Source of the DNA: Solea solea
Lineage: Eukaryota; Chordata; Actinopteri; Pleuronectiformes; Soleidae
Reading direction: 5' to 3'
DNA length: 64,000 nucleotides
NCBI RefSeq assembly: GCF_958295425.1
Contig: NC_081136.1
Span: 27,146,077 to 27,210,076, forward strand
A program made the position numbers and the translations under genes. The notes under the pieces were generated by a model. The model was given only the letters and a program-made list of their open reading frames with translations, was not told the origin of the DNA and did not search any database. Position 1 is the first letter of the stretch. Each line of letters opens with the position of its first letter. Positions 48,527-62,310 of the stretch are shown here, in pieces.

Positions 48527-51500
48527 ATGCTCACGCTTTGACTGTAAGTGGCTCCCATTAAGAGCCAGCTGAGCTCCGTCTCTAGTCCCGTCTGTTGACC
48601 CTCTGCTACAGAGCTACAGATACCCGTCACCGTGGCTCTGTGGCCTCTGGGGATTTTCTATTATTTTCTCTGTTTTAGTTAAAGTCAAGTTATGAACAGA
48701 AACTCGAGTGCGTGCATCTATTGACGTGGCCAAAATCTGTTGAATGTTAACAGTGCCCAACGTAAAATGCATTCATCTATCAGCAATGCCAAAGATAAAG
48801 CTGTATCACATTGCATGCAGTGTTACGCTAGACTTCCACACGGGAAAAGCCAGTGACGCCGCCGTCGTGTTTGTCTACAGAATGATATATATATATATAA
48901 TGATATGAAGCTATAGCTTTGAAGGATAATTTAAGGCAGATGATTCTGCTCTGAGCCTGGTCAAGTGGCTTTGATGAGCAGTTTCACCTGCTGTTTGTTG
49001 CATTGTTCAGGTCAGTGAATGGCAATGTTCTTGTTTTACTGAACCGTGGGTGCAGCTCAGGGGTCAGACCTCTGCCTTTATATTGTATGGCCTTGAACTG
49101 GACACACGTGCGGGGGAAAAAGACACTCACACATATTCAGCTAACACACACACACACGCACAAAACACACAGGTTTACAGCCTTGCTGGCAACCTTCAGG
49201 TCAACCAGAATGGTGTTTTTATGGCTGAGCGTACTCATTGCTCCAAGACACTGGCTTCCATACTGAAAATGCCAACTCAATGACAGATGTCACACAACAC
49301 ACACTCGCAGACACAAGCTCACACATGCACACACAGCACTTCATCTATTTTCAAGGCAAACCCTGGGCTTGCTTTTAGAGAGCACTGAGGCATTTTATAG
49401 GACAGCACTTAGGCAAAGCCATTGTGCCACACAAGCACACAGTGACCGGAGCCCCCTCACGCCTCCATACACTCCAATGGGTGACAATGGGAAGGGCGGA
49501 TACATTCTGCCAAGAAGAAAGAGAGGGAAAGAAAGGGAGGGGAAAAAAAGCTGGAGAAGTAGAGGGATTGAGGCAGTCTCTCGTTCATCCTTCCATCAGT
49601 CTAACCCCCACCCTGTCCTCACTTTGCCTAATCCTTCTACTGCTCTGCTGCTGTCTTCTAAGGGGTTATGTCAAATACAGACACACACACACATGCTTGC
49701 ACAATATAAACACCTACAATGGCATATACAACCATTAAAATCATCGCATTGACCTGCAACTTTTAAGCACACATCCCTAAGGGGAATTTGTGAACTGAAA
49801 CACAAATGTGCAGCTCCCCCAGACACACACACACACACACGTATATACAGCAGCAGGTTCACAGCCTTAGCGTGGGAGCGAGGGAACGTCTTTATGTGAT
49901 TTCCACCCTTGTCGGTAATTAGTTAGTTGTATAAATTAACATGAAGTGCAGCAGGACTCTCACAGCCATTGTTTGTCACGATCATTCTTCTTGAGCTGGG
50001 GAATGAAACAGAAGGGAAGGTTGGAAGAGAGAATAGTTTTTTTTGTTTTTTTTTTAATTCATTAGAGGCAAAAAAAAAAGTTCAAGGAAGCAAGAAAAAA
50101 CACAATTTTCTACATAGTCAGCATTTGCTTCAGACAAGTTGACATAATGCTTCTGAGACCAACTCTGCCTTGAACTCTTTTCTAAGGAGATTTGAACTCC
50201 CTGCGCTGTGTTTTTCATGTAATGCCTTCTATCCCATGATATGGCAGAGAAAAAGAAAACCTTCTGTATAAAAATTGAAACATTCTTTGCTTTAAAAAGT
50301 GAAATGGCATTCTTTTGCACAAATAAAAGTTCCTTTATGAACACCAGTTCCTTTTTTATGTACCATTTCTCCAGTTACCCAAGTCTCATCGTGCCAGTAA
50401 ACTTATTATTTGTTGTAGAAAAGTCATTGTGGGCATGGCTTACATACAAGTCATTTCATTTTATTTTATATTGTTTTTGTTTTCTTTATGCATTATGTGG
50501 CATGAGAAACAGGCAACGTCAGGGGGCGAACCTGAGGCATATTGTGTTGCGGGCCATTGTTGGTTCAATGAAAGACGCATTCAAGTCACTTTTCTTATTG
50601 AATTGTTTTGCGTCTGCTTTTCAACGTGGCATTCTCTCTCCAGCCTTCCACCAGACAATTGGTGGGGATGAAACTTCTTTTTACCATTCTTCTCCGTCCA
50701 GATGAGCGATATTAAGGAGATGAATAGGTATGTGTGTGTGTGTGTGTGTTTGCATGGAGAAGCAGTGCCCCAGCTTTTGTCCAATACATGAGCATAAAGG
50801 GGTTTACAGAGTAGAGAGAAGAGAGAGGGCCCTGTGGTTGTCCTGGTGGTGTGTGTGTGTGTGCGTGCGTGCGTGCGTTTGTGTGTGTTATAGGCCTCCT
50901 GGTGTGGCATTAAGTTAAGGACAAAAGCTGAGGTTCATGAATCAGCCACTGCTTCCATATAGCTTAGCTATTTTTGACCCATTACATTGTGCTTTGTGTG
51001 TATTTTGTGCGATGATGTCCCATGAAGTCTTGGGTAGGATGTATTTAGAAGTGTGTATTTCTTCACAGTAATAATTTATTTGTGCATTACTTTGGTTTCA
51101 TTTGCACCTTTTGAACAGATTATGTTTTGGACTCTCTTTGTGTTATAGTGTGTATTTGTGCGAGTCCCACTGTCTCATACAAAGGCCTTGTGTCACAGAC
51201 TCCCAAATATTAGACAAGACCCAGTGTTTTGCCGTCCACACATTCACTTTCATTCAACTGCATATCCCATGACCAAATCAGTGGAATCCATGATTTATCT
51301 GTTCAGCTTTCTCATAAACTCACTTCATTTGCACGCCCTGTTGTTTTTCCTTCCTTTTCTTCTACTTTGCTTTCTGGGTCTTTTCTCCCATTCCCATGGA
51401 GAGACAGTGGAATGTTTTTATGCTGCAAAAATGGCTGCAAGATTAATGAGTTTTGTGTTAAGTGCACCGACTTTCATTTGCCCCTCAATTACTTTATCTA

Positions 51501-52635
51501 AAGGATATGAAATGCAACGGGAAAATCTTAAAACTTTTCAATGAGGCACTTAAGCAAAGATAAGCGCTGAGAAGAATTGCTGCTTGGAACTCAGTTTTCT
51601 AAGGCAAGATGGCTGTAACCTCAAACCTATTTGAGACAATAAAATTCAAGTTAGCTGATGACTTCCAACAGCCCCGAGTAGTTTTCTGACATACTGTACT
51701 ACCAGTTCTTTTTCAATTAAGTGGATGTTGCATTTTGTACCTGTACTTGCCTGATTTATTATTATTTTTTTCCATTGTAGGTATCTCTTTCTGTAACACT
51801 TTACAAACTGCTCTTCACATGTACATTTACTACAACTAAAAAGTGAAATAGGCGGAAGATTCACATGAGTTATGCATTTATGAATTGAATGAATTTTTTC
51901 ATGCCTTTTCTTTGTAGGGTGACATAATTGGTAGCACTTAATTCTGCAGGTTCAAAAATGTCTTTTGACCTGTGTCTAAGATGTGTCTTTGAAAACACTG
52001 TAATTCAGGGTTTTTTCATTTGTGTTTTGCTCAGAAGAAATGTAGATGTTTGTACGTATATAAATATGCATGTGTGTGCACTTTCATGACTCTCGTGATT
52101 GAGGCAGCGTTAAAGTTAACTTTAGGTTTTAATATAGAGACTGAGGATTATGTTAATGCTACATAATTATGTGTTTACAATATATTCAGTATTTATCATG
52201 CTTGTGCACACCATTCTGGGTTTGCCACATACTGCATGTTACTATACACAGAAACTACACCCCAGTTTTCACGGTTTAATCCACATAGGCTCGTGTACAA
52301 AGTGGCACAATCTGCTTAGTGTAATTTTACATCTCAGCTGTAACACACATGTGAAGCTGTAGTCTCCCATCAGCCATGTCAGCTACATCCAGCGCAGGGT
52401 TTAAGACCTGACATGGATGTAAAGGGGCTTTAACTGCCTGAGCTAAAATACAACATATATATAAAAAAAAAAACATGATTCTGAGTACAGAGTTTTGCTC
52501 CACACTTGATGACCTGACCGTGACGTCACACAACCTGGCAGGATACCACGCTGTTCACCTCTATAGACGCATAAACCAGGCAATATGTCATGCAAATTGT
52601 CCTCCTCGCTGGCTGTTCTTATCATAAAAGTGAAG

Positions 52636-52765
52636 ATGGTGGATAGATATTTTGCCCCGGGATGCCAAACATTGTGAGACAGGCTAACGGCAGAGAATTT
52701 TACCGGATCCCCACAGATCCAGAGAGACAGTGGAGGTGAATCACTGCTATAAGACGTGCTCACAG
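52636..52765 (+). pseudogene. degenerate THAP-domain fragment
   Basis: From ATG 52636 the + strand reads MVDRYFAPGCQTL, then an in-frame stop. After a frameshift it reads FYRIPTDPERQW, a stop and ITAIRR. This is the THAP zinc-finger order: M..R.C.P.C....., then F.FP.....R..W..A..R. The C-x2-4-C of the C2CH signature is reduced (the first Cys is replaced by Phe) and the reading frame is broken. THAP domains occur in P-element-type transposases and transposon-derived proteins, so this is probably a transposon relic, not a sox5 exon. Confidence 0.5.
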
Positions 52766-52950
52766 CGAGCAGAGGGAGACAGAGTGATGGGAGCCCATGA
52801 GCAACGGATTTCTTGGTTAACTCTCAGTAAATAATGGATTCAGTCTGACACAATATTAACTCAACAATTATTTACATTACACTTGTTGCTAATGCCTACG
52901 TTATGCTTACGCGACATTTACCCTTCCAGTGACAACAATGCTATATTTAG

Positions 52951-53295
52951 CTATATATAGCTGGGACACTCCAGAGTTGAATGTTTGTCACAAAGCCAGA
53001 TTGCTTCCATTTGTTTCCCTCCAGGCTCTTGTAAACTTCCAGTGACTCTCTGGAGTAAGATGAAGTCAATCAGGAAGTTGATGATGTCAGGGTACTGCAG
53101 GTCTGGTCCTCTCCGACGCAGGGGGGCATTATAAGGATCATACACATTCAGTCTGTCTAGTTTGACAATATATTGATCGATCGCCATTGATTTAAAGTGA
53201 ACTGAGTCATGTGACGTCCAGAGCTTTATATACTGGTGTCTATCCAATACCTTTCCATGCACACTTAAGTTATTTATGTAGCTCAAATTTGCCAT
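52951..53295 (-). pseudogene. relic of a THAP/YqaJ-type repetitive protein (N-terminal part)
   Basis: The minus-strand frame contains DLQYPDIINFLIDF. Shifting frame at that point continues SSYSRESLEVYKSLEGNKWK and QSGFVTNIQLWSVP. The pattern 'D(I/L)xYPDIxNxL...SxYTxESLKAYKSLEGYxxFxSGxV' is familiar to me from repetitive teleost proteins carrying SWIM/YqaJ-type nuclease domains, often together with THAP domains. At least one frameshift and truncation make it non-functional. It is oriented opposite to the THAP piece at 52636, so the two are not one intact reading unit. Confidence 0.4.
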
Positions 53296-53538
53296 TTAAT
53301 TGACTATTGTCCTGATCCGATAATACAAGATTTATTATTGATTTATTGAACGCTAGATGGCGGGTGATATGTCCCTAAACGTGTTAGTATTGGGCATTTT
53401 CTGTATGACCTATTACATCACAACTTAAGCTGGTGGCTAGTTATGTTCATGCCGAGCACTATGTGTCTTTCTACAATTGATTTATTTCAAAATATTACAT
53501 TTTTAAAGTTTTCTTGTGTTCAGTCCAATAAGCATGTT

Positions 53539-53576
53539 TATATATATATATATATATAGATTATATATATAGTACA
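53539..53576. repeat. (TA)n microsatellite
   Basis: An alternating TA tract interrupted by AGAT, just right of the YqaJ-like relic. Simple repeat. Confidence 0.9.
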
Positions 53577-54009
53577 CAGTAATTACATGTTATCATACTC
53601 AGTGACTCTCTTTCAACATGTCAGCAACTCACATAGTAAGGAAGCCAATGTTGCAGAGCATAGTCACCCAGGCCTCCATTCGGTCAGCCGGGAAGTCAGT
53701 CCCTCAGCAAGGCAGTGTGTCAGTCTTTGAAGCCACAGGCTCTATATTAATTAACCTCTGCCTGGCTGGTCAGAGGGTAGGTCCCGCAAATGAAGTGATG
53801 GTGTCTGTGTTGTCAGCCTCAGGGGTCACGACCCCGAGCCCTCAGCATGGCCCAGCCTTATTTGAGCCAGATGTTGGGAGACAAGCATCTCGAGCGCCAC
53901 TGTCCACGCCCACCCTCTGCTCCCGCTGCATTCTTTTCCTTCACTGCTGCTTTTGTGAACTGAGCAGCCATCATCAGCCACTCACGCTGAAGCTCAGATG
54001 CTCCTAGGA

Positions 54010-54460
54010 TCACTGTACTGCTCTCTCTGCTTGCTCTCCCCCATCCTTCCTCCCTCCAGCCATCTCCATGGGATCCATCCATTCACATCTCCCCTCCTAT
54101 CCCTCTATTTTCACCCCTCCCTTCTCGTTTGGCCCACTGCCCCTTTTCACTTCGCTCAGGGGAAAAAGTGCCGTGTGTGTTGCCTGGCAGCATGCCTGCT
54201 CTTATCCCTCTCCCCGTTCCCTCCTTTTCTCCTACTTCATCCTTCCCTCTCGTCTCTCTTCGCTCCCCTCATCCCTTCCGCAAGCCTCACTTCTATTACT
54301 CTTCTCCACCACCTTCTCACCATTCTTCTCCTCCCACCACCCTTTGTTCATGTTACCCTCTCCACCTGCTTCTAATCATTCCCTCTCCATATCTTTCACT
54401 CCCTGTCTCCATTCATATTTCGCTCTCCCTCCTCCCTCTCTTCCCTCTGTCTCTTCTCAG
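54010..54460 (+). repeat. 450-base polypyrimidine (CT-rich) tract
   Basis: The + strand is overwhelmingly C and T, with no perfect repeat unit. Three overlapping frames are open for 116 to 150 codons only because T/C-rich DNA lacks stops. I see no coding homology. Confidence 0.85.
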
Positions 54461-57400
54461 CTGGGCTCAGGAGCAGTGAACAGGTGTTGTCTCCTTTTGA
54501 TTTGGGTGCTTTCGGATTAATGCTGTCAGCTCAGCTGTTAAAACAACTGCCACCGCCAGATGCCAGTCAGTTTGGGGCTGGAGCTGTCACCTACATATAG
54601 ACACATACACACGCACACAGACACGGACAAAAACAAGACAAAAAAAAAACACAGACACAAGGGCTCTTGGCTCATTGCAATACAAAGCAAATCAGCTGCT
54701 ATACGCCAGTCATGTCTGTAACCCAGGTGTGTGTTTCCAACACCTTTACAAAACAACAAAAATGTTGTATAAATGATGTCGGTGAAATGATGCTGAGAAC
54801 ATTAAAACATAGACTCAACGTACACAATCCATAATGTCCATCATCTAAGAAGGGACCATGTAATGGGAATAATTAGGCCCATTGTTTTTACAAATATGAC
54901 ATGCCTTTTTAAAGATGTTTAAATTAGTCAGCGACTGCTTAACATACAAAGGTGAGTTTACTCATTATTGAGATTAATACTGAGCCAGCTGCTTTTCATG
55001 TAGCCCTGAGAATTAAACCATATGAGGTCACTGGGGTAAGGTGCGCGGTGTTATCTCAACGTAGGTGTTGATTTTTAAATATTTCAATAGTGCAATATTA
55101 AATAACTTGAATAACCTTTTTCCAGTTAAGAGCAGTTGACATTCAGAAAGTGTTCTCCAGTAATAAACTGTAGAGGATTATTTCTCGGGTTGAATTAAGT
55201 GTAATAAATAGTTGCTTGTGAGGATAGATGAATAAGTCAATATTTTTTTTCATATCTCTGATTTCAAAATATTTGAAAACAGAAAAATGCATAAACTTTG
55301 ACACGTTTTGAAATTAACTGTCATTGCTGTGTGCACGTTTTTAATTTAAACTGTGAAATAAGACCCTGCCCTTTTAACCCATGGAAAGATCAAGATCATG
55401 TCTTTTTTGTTCAAAATGTTCATGAGCTTTGAAGTCACAAAAACAGAACAGCTTTATTTTCCTTCATTTTGACAATAATCACCTACTTCTATCAATGAAA
55501 GAACATTTGAAAAAATACCTTGGTTTCTCCTCATAAAGTCTTATTAGGAAACACATTTAACACACACTAAAACATTTGTTTCTGTACTCAATGAATAAGC
55601 CTTTTGTTTATATTACCTTGGTCCACAAGTGTGTTTACTGTTCTAGAAAGTCTCCATTTCTAAGGCAACATGATGATGATGATGATGGTTTCTACCTTTT
55701 CACCTTTATCCACCCTCCCTCCCTCTGTTCCCCCATGACCGGCTCAGAACTCACTTGTTCCTCTATTTTCTCCAAAACATCTATCTGGCTATGTCTGCAG
55801 TGAGCACACAAATGGACACACACACCTGTCAGGGAGCCTGACCTGCTTCATTTTTAACTGTGAACTGTAAAATGGAACAAGATACCAGCATGACCACTCT
55901 GAAGCCCACCACTCACCATCTGACAAACACGCACACATACACATGCAGGCATGACGATTGAGAGCTGCACCCACATCTGATGGAGCCTTAAATAGTGCTG
56001 CTACACATGACTTACACACTGATGATCATTGATAAGTAGTTAATCATCACTTCACTCACAATTTTCAACAAATGGTATAATCCAAATTCTAAATTTAAGC
56101 ATGTAGAAAAAAAGATAGCAAGCGTAGGATGGTAGTTGTTGCCAACAAAAAGGTCTCTCTCTCTCACACACACACAAACACTTTAATCGTTTTTTTAGTG
56201 TTTTTTTATCCATCTTTATTTCTCTCTTTTACTTTCACTCTCTTTCTCAAATTGAACTCATGTACTCGCGTTTGTTTGCCAGATTCACAGTAATCTTGTG
56301 ATGCTGGTTCAAAGCACAGTCCACTCCAACACACTGGACACTTGTTTGGTAGGTCATGTCAGTTTGTCTAACACACTCTTGCACACTCTTACACCCAAAA
56401 GCACACACACCCAACACACACTGAAGCCTCTCTTTAGTTCTCCCTTCTACACTTTGTACTCTTTACCAGTGTGAAAACTCTCTTTAGCCCACTGACCAAA
56501 ACCGTATCTTGCCCTAGTTATCTGTAGATCATGCTGTCCTTGTCCGTTTTGTTGGTTGTTGACATTACGCTAACAAAGTTATGGCCAATGTTACCATGCA
56601 CCACTGAAGTCTCTGGTCTCAGCCGAGCCAGAAGTTGTTAAGACAATTAGCCCTCTAAAAGAGTCACGGGTGTCTTGTCGGGGGAGTTATTGGGCAGGGG
56701 GAGGAGGAAGAGAAGGCGGTCAAAGAGCAAAAAGGAATGTTCTGGAAGAAGAGCGGTATTGATGTGAGGAACTGCATTTAACTTGTGTCAGTTAAGATAG
56801 AAATTATTATATAAATGAATCAATTAATGCGATTTAATTTAAACAAAGAACTGGAATGTGTAACAAAAAAGCCACCAACCTAACATCACATACTGTAAAT
56901 AATTAAATATTTCCATTGACGTGAGCATTTGTTTTTGCTTGATATGTCAATCAAACCCTCCAACACCTTTGGACACTTTCAATGATTTAAAGCAAATGAA
57001 TGATCTTGAATCTGTCAAACTTTCTCTCCAAAGGCCCTATAGTGACTTAATAGCCATTACACATATTAACGTTAGTTAGTAATTAGTAAATAACATTTGG
57101 GCTACTTAGAGCACATTAGACAATAGACAATATGTCAGGAAACCTGGCCTTATTTTTTATTTCACCCTCACTGCAGTATGTTCCCTAATTTGAGTTCTAT
57201 GGCTACTACTATTGATCATAATGTCTTCATCGTCCCCCGCCCCCATGTTCATCACCTGAAAAACAATGTGATCTTTCTAGGAAAATTGTGAAGGAGGGAA
57301 AAGGTTTACAGCGTACTGATTATTGAGGCTCCAACAGGTCAGGCACACAAAGACTCGCAGGCACACACAAACCCAAACACACACATGCTAGTCAGCAGAG

Positions 57401-58789
57401 CATTCCAGTGATGTTTGGGCTGTTGTTGCCATTGGTCTAATGGTTCTCACATGTCTGTCGCCCCATCTTTGAGCAGCACACAGGACAATGTGGGCTATTC
57501 TTAAGACTTCACAGCACGCTCTGTCTCAAGCCCATCGATGCACAGATGGAATAAACATTCACACACAGAGAAGAAAGAGACAGAGACGGAATCAAGGCAC
57601 AAACACACAAACAGGGGCAGAAGTGTGTGCATGTCTGTCTGTGCTTGTCAATAAAGCCAGGGCAGGTGTCAATCAAACGGTTAACACAAAACTATAATGG
57701 CATCAGAAATAACAGTCTTTACCCACCAGTCTCACATGCACACACACACATACAGCACAGGGGAGTTTGAAGTCACAACTCAACCCTGTTTGAATAGGCT
57801 TCCAACATGCAAAGCAGCATTAGTGTGTCAGGAGTGTCTTGCTGTTCTGTCTGTCTCTGTCATTGCTTTGACAGGCAGACCAAAAATGTCAAGTCTCACA
57901 AGAGGAAACACAGCATTCTGCATGTGTGTGCACGTGCGTGTGTGTGTGTGTGTGTTCGCACACTCACACGGACACTCTCTCCTGCTGCCTCTCATGTAGT
58001 TAATGCGTGGGTCAGTTCTTCTCCTATACACGGCAGGGCCCAACACACAATGTCTTTTTTTTTTTTGTTGTCAGGTTAAAGTGATGCAATAAAGCTGAGC
58101 AGTGACAAGGACGGCCCGGGGGCTGCTGCATTGACAGAGGCATTGAGTGTGTGTGTATGTGTGCGCTCTGGACCGTGCACGTACTTACAGTATGTGTGAG
58201 TGTGGAGGCAAGAGCACTGAAGAGGGGTTATTGCCACGAGACAGATTGCAAGTGTCATTTTCCATTACAGCAGCCTGAGCCACTGTGTACAATGCACACA
58301 CAGATACACACTAATACACATGCCTTGGCCTACTTTAACAGGATGCTTTTGACAGGGAGAGATGTGCATTCAATAGAGAGTGCCGGACCTGACTATTTAA
58401 CCCTCTCGTCCTCACCCTAATACCAGGTTTGGGTTCCTTTTATTAAACATAAAGTATAGACCTGTGTCACTTGCTGATTCTCTGGCCAATGATATAATTT
58501 GGATGTCGATCGTTGCTGAAATCATTCTTTAATCGATTTTCGTGGCTATTTGAAAGATTACATCATGGTCGTCAAACTGGCTGAGAAATCTCTGACTTCT
58601 TGGTCTTATAACGAAGCCTTATAACATAATAGAAGTGTATCGACGTATTGAAGATGCGCCTTTTTCAGTTTCCAGTCAGGAAATACCAAGGATTTCACCA
58701 GGCAACAGCGGCACAATACATTTGTCAGAACAGCTTGTCAAAGGAAGACATTGAACACACTGAGTTTTAATACAGTGAGTCTTAAACAC

Positions 58790-59105
58790 AGCACGGCCCA
58801 TTGTTGCATGTGAACCTCTATTATCTATTCAAATGTGTCTCATGAGGCCTGTTTGTTAACCAGGCAATTAGCGGGCAGTATTTGGTGGTTATCAGTACCA
58901 CAGTTGACACTTGGTCTCTTCAGCCAGTAAAACATGAGGCAGTAAAATGAAAATGGGATCTGTGTTCAGTCCCATAGCTTGTCCCTAATAAGGTGCAGTG
59001 GCAGTGGCTATCAGGGGCCAGGCTGAATTAGTCCGCAGCGGATTCAAATGTCTAGATGCTATCAAACAGCATTTAATGATAATGGAGGTCACAGAAGCAA
59101 TTGGG
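58790..59105. promoter_or_regulatory. candidate enhancer in sox5 intron 3
   Basis: More than 300 bases of repeat-free, evenly composed sequence with CCCATTGTTGC (SOX core), TGTTTGTTAACC (FOX/HNF1-like), GCAATTAG and TTTAATGATAAT words, ending at a GT repeat. Confidence 0.3.
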
Positions 59106-59111
59106 GGAATG

Positions 59112-59114
<3 letters not shown>

Positions 59115-59146
<32 letters not shown>
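59115..59146. repeat. (GT)16 microsatellite
   Basis: Pure GT run immediately right of an enhancer-like unique block. Confidence 0.95.
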
Positions 59147-59148
<2 letters not shown>

Positions 59149-61318
59149 AAAGGAACAATTCTCCTGCAAAACAACAGCATTAAGATAGCATCACTAATTC
59201 CTCCTGCTCGGCACAAAAACATACAGAGGAGGGGAGATAAAAAAAAACACTCACAAACAAAATTAAACAAGGAAAGTTTTTCTGCGACTTTCTCGAATGT
59301 CGCTCCAGATTTTGCCCTTCATCGTTCTTTCACAATGTCGCGCCCTCTCCGCTGCTATTTCTGACTGCCAGTGTGTGGATCTGGCTTGCTGAGATTTCAT
59401 GCCAGTGTAAAAATTGGCTGAGGGTTTGGTTCAAATCAAATTGGACATAAGCACCCACAACACCATCTGTTAGGGAAAGGCAGTGGAGTGAAGGGCAGAA
59501 CTCTGTATTCAGATAAATGGATTTCCAATTTATTAAATTGTTGACTGACACCCTTGTAAATTTTCACTTTATGTTCTGAGGCCTATTCTTAGAACATCAC
59601 ATTTAATGGAAACATGTTGCCATACGTCCACACAGTCCCTAATATTAGAATGGGGGGGAAATTGTCCTCCTGCATCTGTTGTTTTGAGTTGAAATCTTTT
59701 TATGTTTTTGCAGCACAGTTGCTTCACATTTACATGAGAGGAAAACAAAAACTACATTTGTCCTTTTTTCAAGTTTTTGTGTCTTCCTCTCATACTGTTT
59801 GGCTTTAAATAGACAAAAATAAAATCTCTCCCTGGTTAGACTTCAGGTGTTTTGGCAAGTGATTTTGTGTGTGCTCATGTGTGTTTGCAGTTTTTCTGTT
59901 AACAGCTGTGTCGCCCTGAAATGTGTTTAGAGACGCGTCTGTGATTGTCACAGTACTTTAGGGGGGGACCATATGTCCCCTGTCGCTTCACCCAAAAACT
60001 TAACTTTGCAAGGTGAATAACACACTCATCATAACTCTCCCTAGTTGATGTTGGTGTGTGTGTGTGCATCCCTTGCCTATCTGTAGTGGTCTGAATATTT
60101 ATTAATAACTAAACTTGGAGCAGCTTCTGAATAACAAGTCACTGTGGATGATGATGATAGCAACCAGGGACTTAAACACACGGACACTCCCGTCCGTGAC
60201 TTTCCTGCTGCAGTGCCCTGCTTCAGTGGGGACAGGGATCACCGCGAGTGGTTTAAAATGTAAGGAGAAGGAGAATGAGGAGGAGAAGAGGGATTTTAGT
60301 GTTTACACAGAGGCCCAGTCATGGCAGCAACTGTTGCCAAGCACTGTTCTCCCCAACAACAAGCCAGTAATTGGTACTTTCAGTGGCTAACCTTGTGGAG
60401 GTGGTGGTGCAAGGTGGGCTTGGACAAAAAGCTTTTTGATACATCTCCCTCTATCTCTGTCTCTCTCTTAAGCTGCCGTATATGGCCCGTGTGTTTTGTT
60501 TTCCTTTTTTCCGTCAGGAGCCTGCCTGTAATCTTGGCACGGCCCTCCTTTGCTTTGGAATGATTGGACTGTCTTTAGAAGGAATTGATAAAAATGTGTC
60601 CAGACACATGGCCCAGCTCAACCAGACATGAATTGATCATCAAAATATCAACATCATCATTTCGTAATGGAACACGTTGGCTCTCTCAGTGTGGAGGGAA
60701 TAGCCAGACTGAAAAGCAAAAGCTGCAGTATAAAGAGGGTGTAAATAGGTTAGGGGTTGTATTCCAAATTCTGCTTTTATGAAGTTTCTTTGAACAGCTC
60801 CATAATGTAGAAGATGGAGTCTGTTAAATTTGTAACGTTTTACTTGTGAGAGACTTCACTTACCTCATATTTTTGAAAATAATAATTTAACCTATCACTT
60901 CATCCTAAATGAAACAACCACTTACCACAGTACTCTTCTTTGGAACAGTGTATGTTGCTGTATATAGGAGTTGAGACACACAGTTCTGTGCAGGTATGCT
61001 TGCAGCCTCTCTACACAACTGTACCATTCTTCTAACTATATATAATTAAGGTACAAGTTTGTTGAGGGTACAATACTAAGATTGTACCTGATTGATTGAT
61101 TTTTTGTAAGGCTACAAATCAGACATATGACGTGTAATCCAAGAATGCTGAACTTCTAAAATTTTTAATTAACTTAAGATAACCTGGTTTAGGTGTTTGC
61201 CTGTCAGATGCTGTGACTTACTTAAATCTAATATTTAGGTCACATGTGAACATGTCTTCTGTCTCTGCCATGGCTGCCAGTTAATGGTTTTTTTTTCTCT
61301 AGAAATCACCATACGTTG

Positions 61319-61860
61319 TCCCCCCCTCACTCTCCCTCCCTCCCTCCCCCCTTCCCTCCCTCCCCTCTGTTACTCCTTCCTTCCATCTCAATACTTCAGT
61401 GTTCAGGGTGGCAGTCTAAGACAAACTCCACCAGTGCTTGTATAATTGCTTATTCAATGCTGACCCCTGCTCAGTTTGGGGGAGGGTGAAGGAGGCGTAT
61501 GGAGAAGGAAGGAGGGAGAAGCCGGAGCCTCCCCATGGCTGCCAAGGCCCGAGTCAATGTGGAGTCTGTTTTTTGGGATAGAAGGGCCGGCCACGGGTCT
61601 CAAGCCAGGGCGCTTTCCTGTGGGCCCTCCTCCCCCTCCTCCTCATCTTCGCTCTCCTCCTTCATCCTCCACCCTCCTCTGAGCCCGGCTGGGCCTGGCG
61701 CTGGCACAGAGGTCCCTTTGTTGTGTACCCGAGAGCCTTCTCTCTCTCTCCCTCTCGCTCTCTTTTCTTCCCTTCATTCTCTCTCTCTCTCACTCTCTTT
61801 TTTCCACACATCCACCTCCTCCTCACTATCCCTCCCTCCCTTTTCCTCTAAAGGTCTCCA
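61319..61860 (+). repeat. CCCT/CT-rich low-complexity region
   Basis: Two CT-rich parts (61319-61385 with CCCTCCCT units; 61620-61860) flank a GC-richer unique middle at 61480-61610. Open frames here follow from composition. Confidence 0.7.
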
Positions 61861-62199
61861 AGCTTCACAAATATGAGATAATAGGAAAAATAGAGCTGGC
61901 TGCTTGTGGTGACTCAGGGCAAAACGTCTGAGTAAAAAATAGAAAGTGAATGGGGGGAGGGGGGGCTATTGTTTGCGAGTCACTTGGTTGAAGTGAGCTG
62001 GACTGAGGTTGAGTCTCCTCCCATCTCTCTCTCATTTCTCTTTTCCTTTCCTCTCCAGCAGCTTCTGAACTATAAGCTCACAGTGGATCCAAAGGCTGGA
62101 TGGGGGCTTGCTCTAACACATACACACATATAGAGAGAAAGCCACACACACACATGCACACGCTGTTTTCGCTCTCTGTCTCTCTCCTTCTCTCGGCAG

Positions 62200-62310
62200 G
62201 TGGACGGGGTTGTTTTGGCTCGGCTGCAGGGCAGCAGCTTGACTCCGTTTGAGCCAATGAGTCAAAATAATAGTCGACAATTCCAGAGTTATTGTCAGCG
62301 TTTTCCCCCC
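62200..62310. promoter_or_regulatory. candidate regulatory element with CCAAT and TGAGTCA
   Basis: CCAATGAGTCAAAATAATAG around 62255 joins a CCAAT word and an AP-1-type TGAGTCA site. It is preceded by an acceptor-like tract (TCTCGGCAG), but no matching donor was found. Confidence 0.22.

Noticed and set aside
54068..54520. Overlapping frames of 116-150 codons
   Set aside because: They result from the CT-rich composition, which has few stops in any + strand frame.
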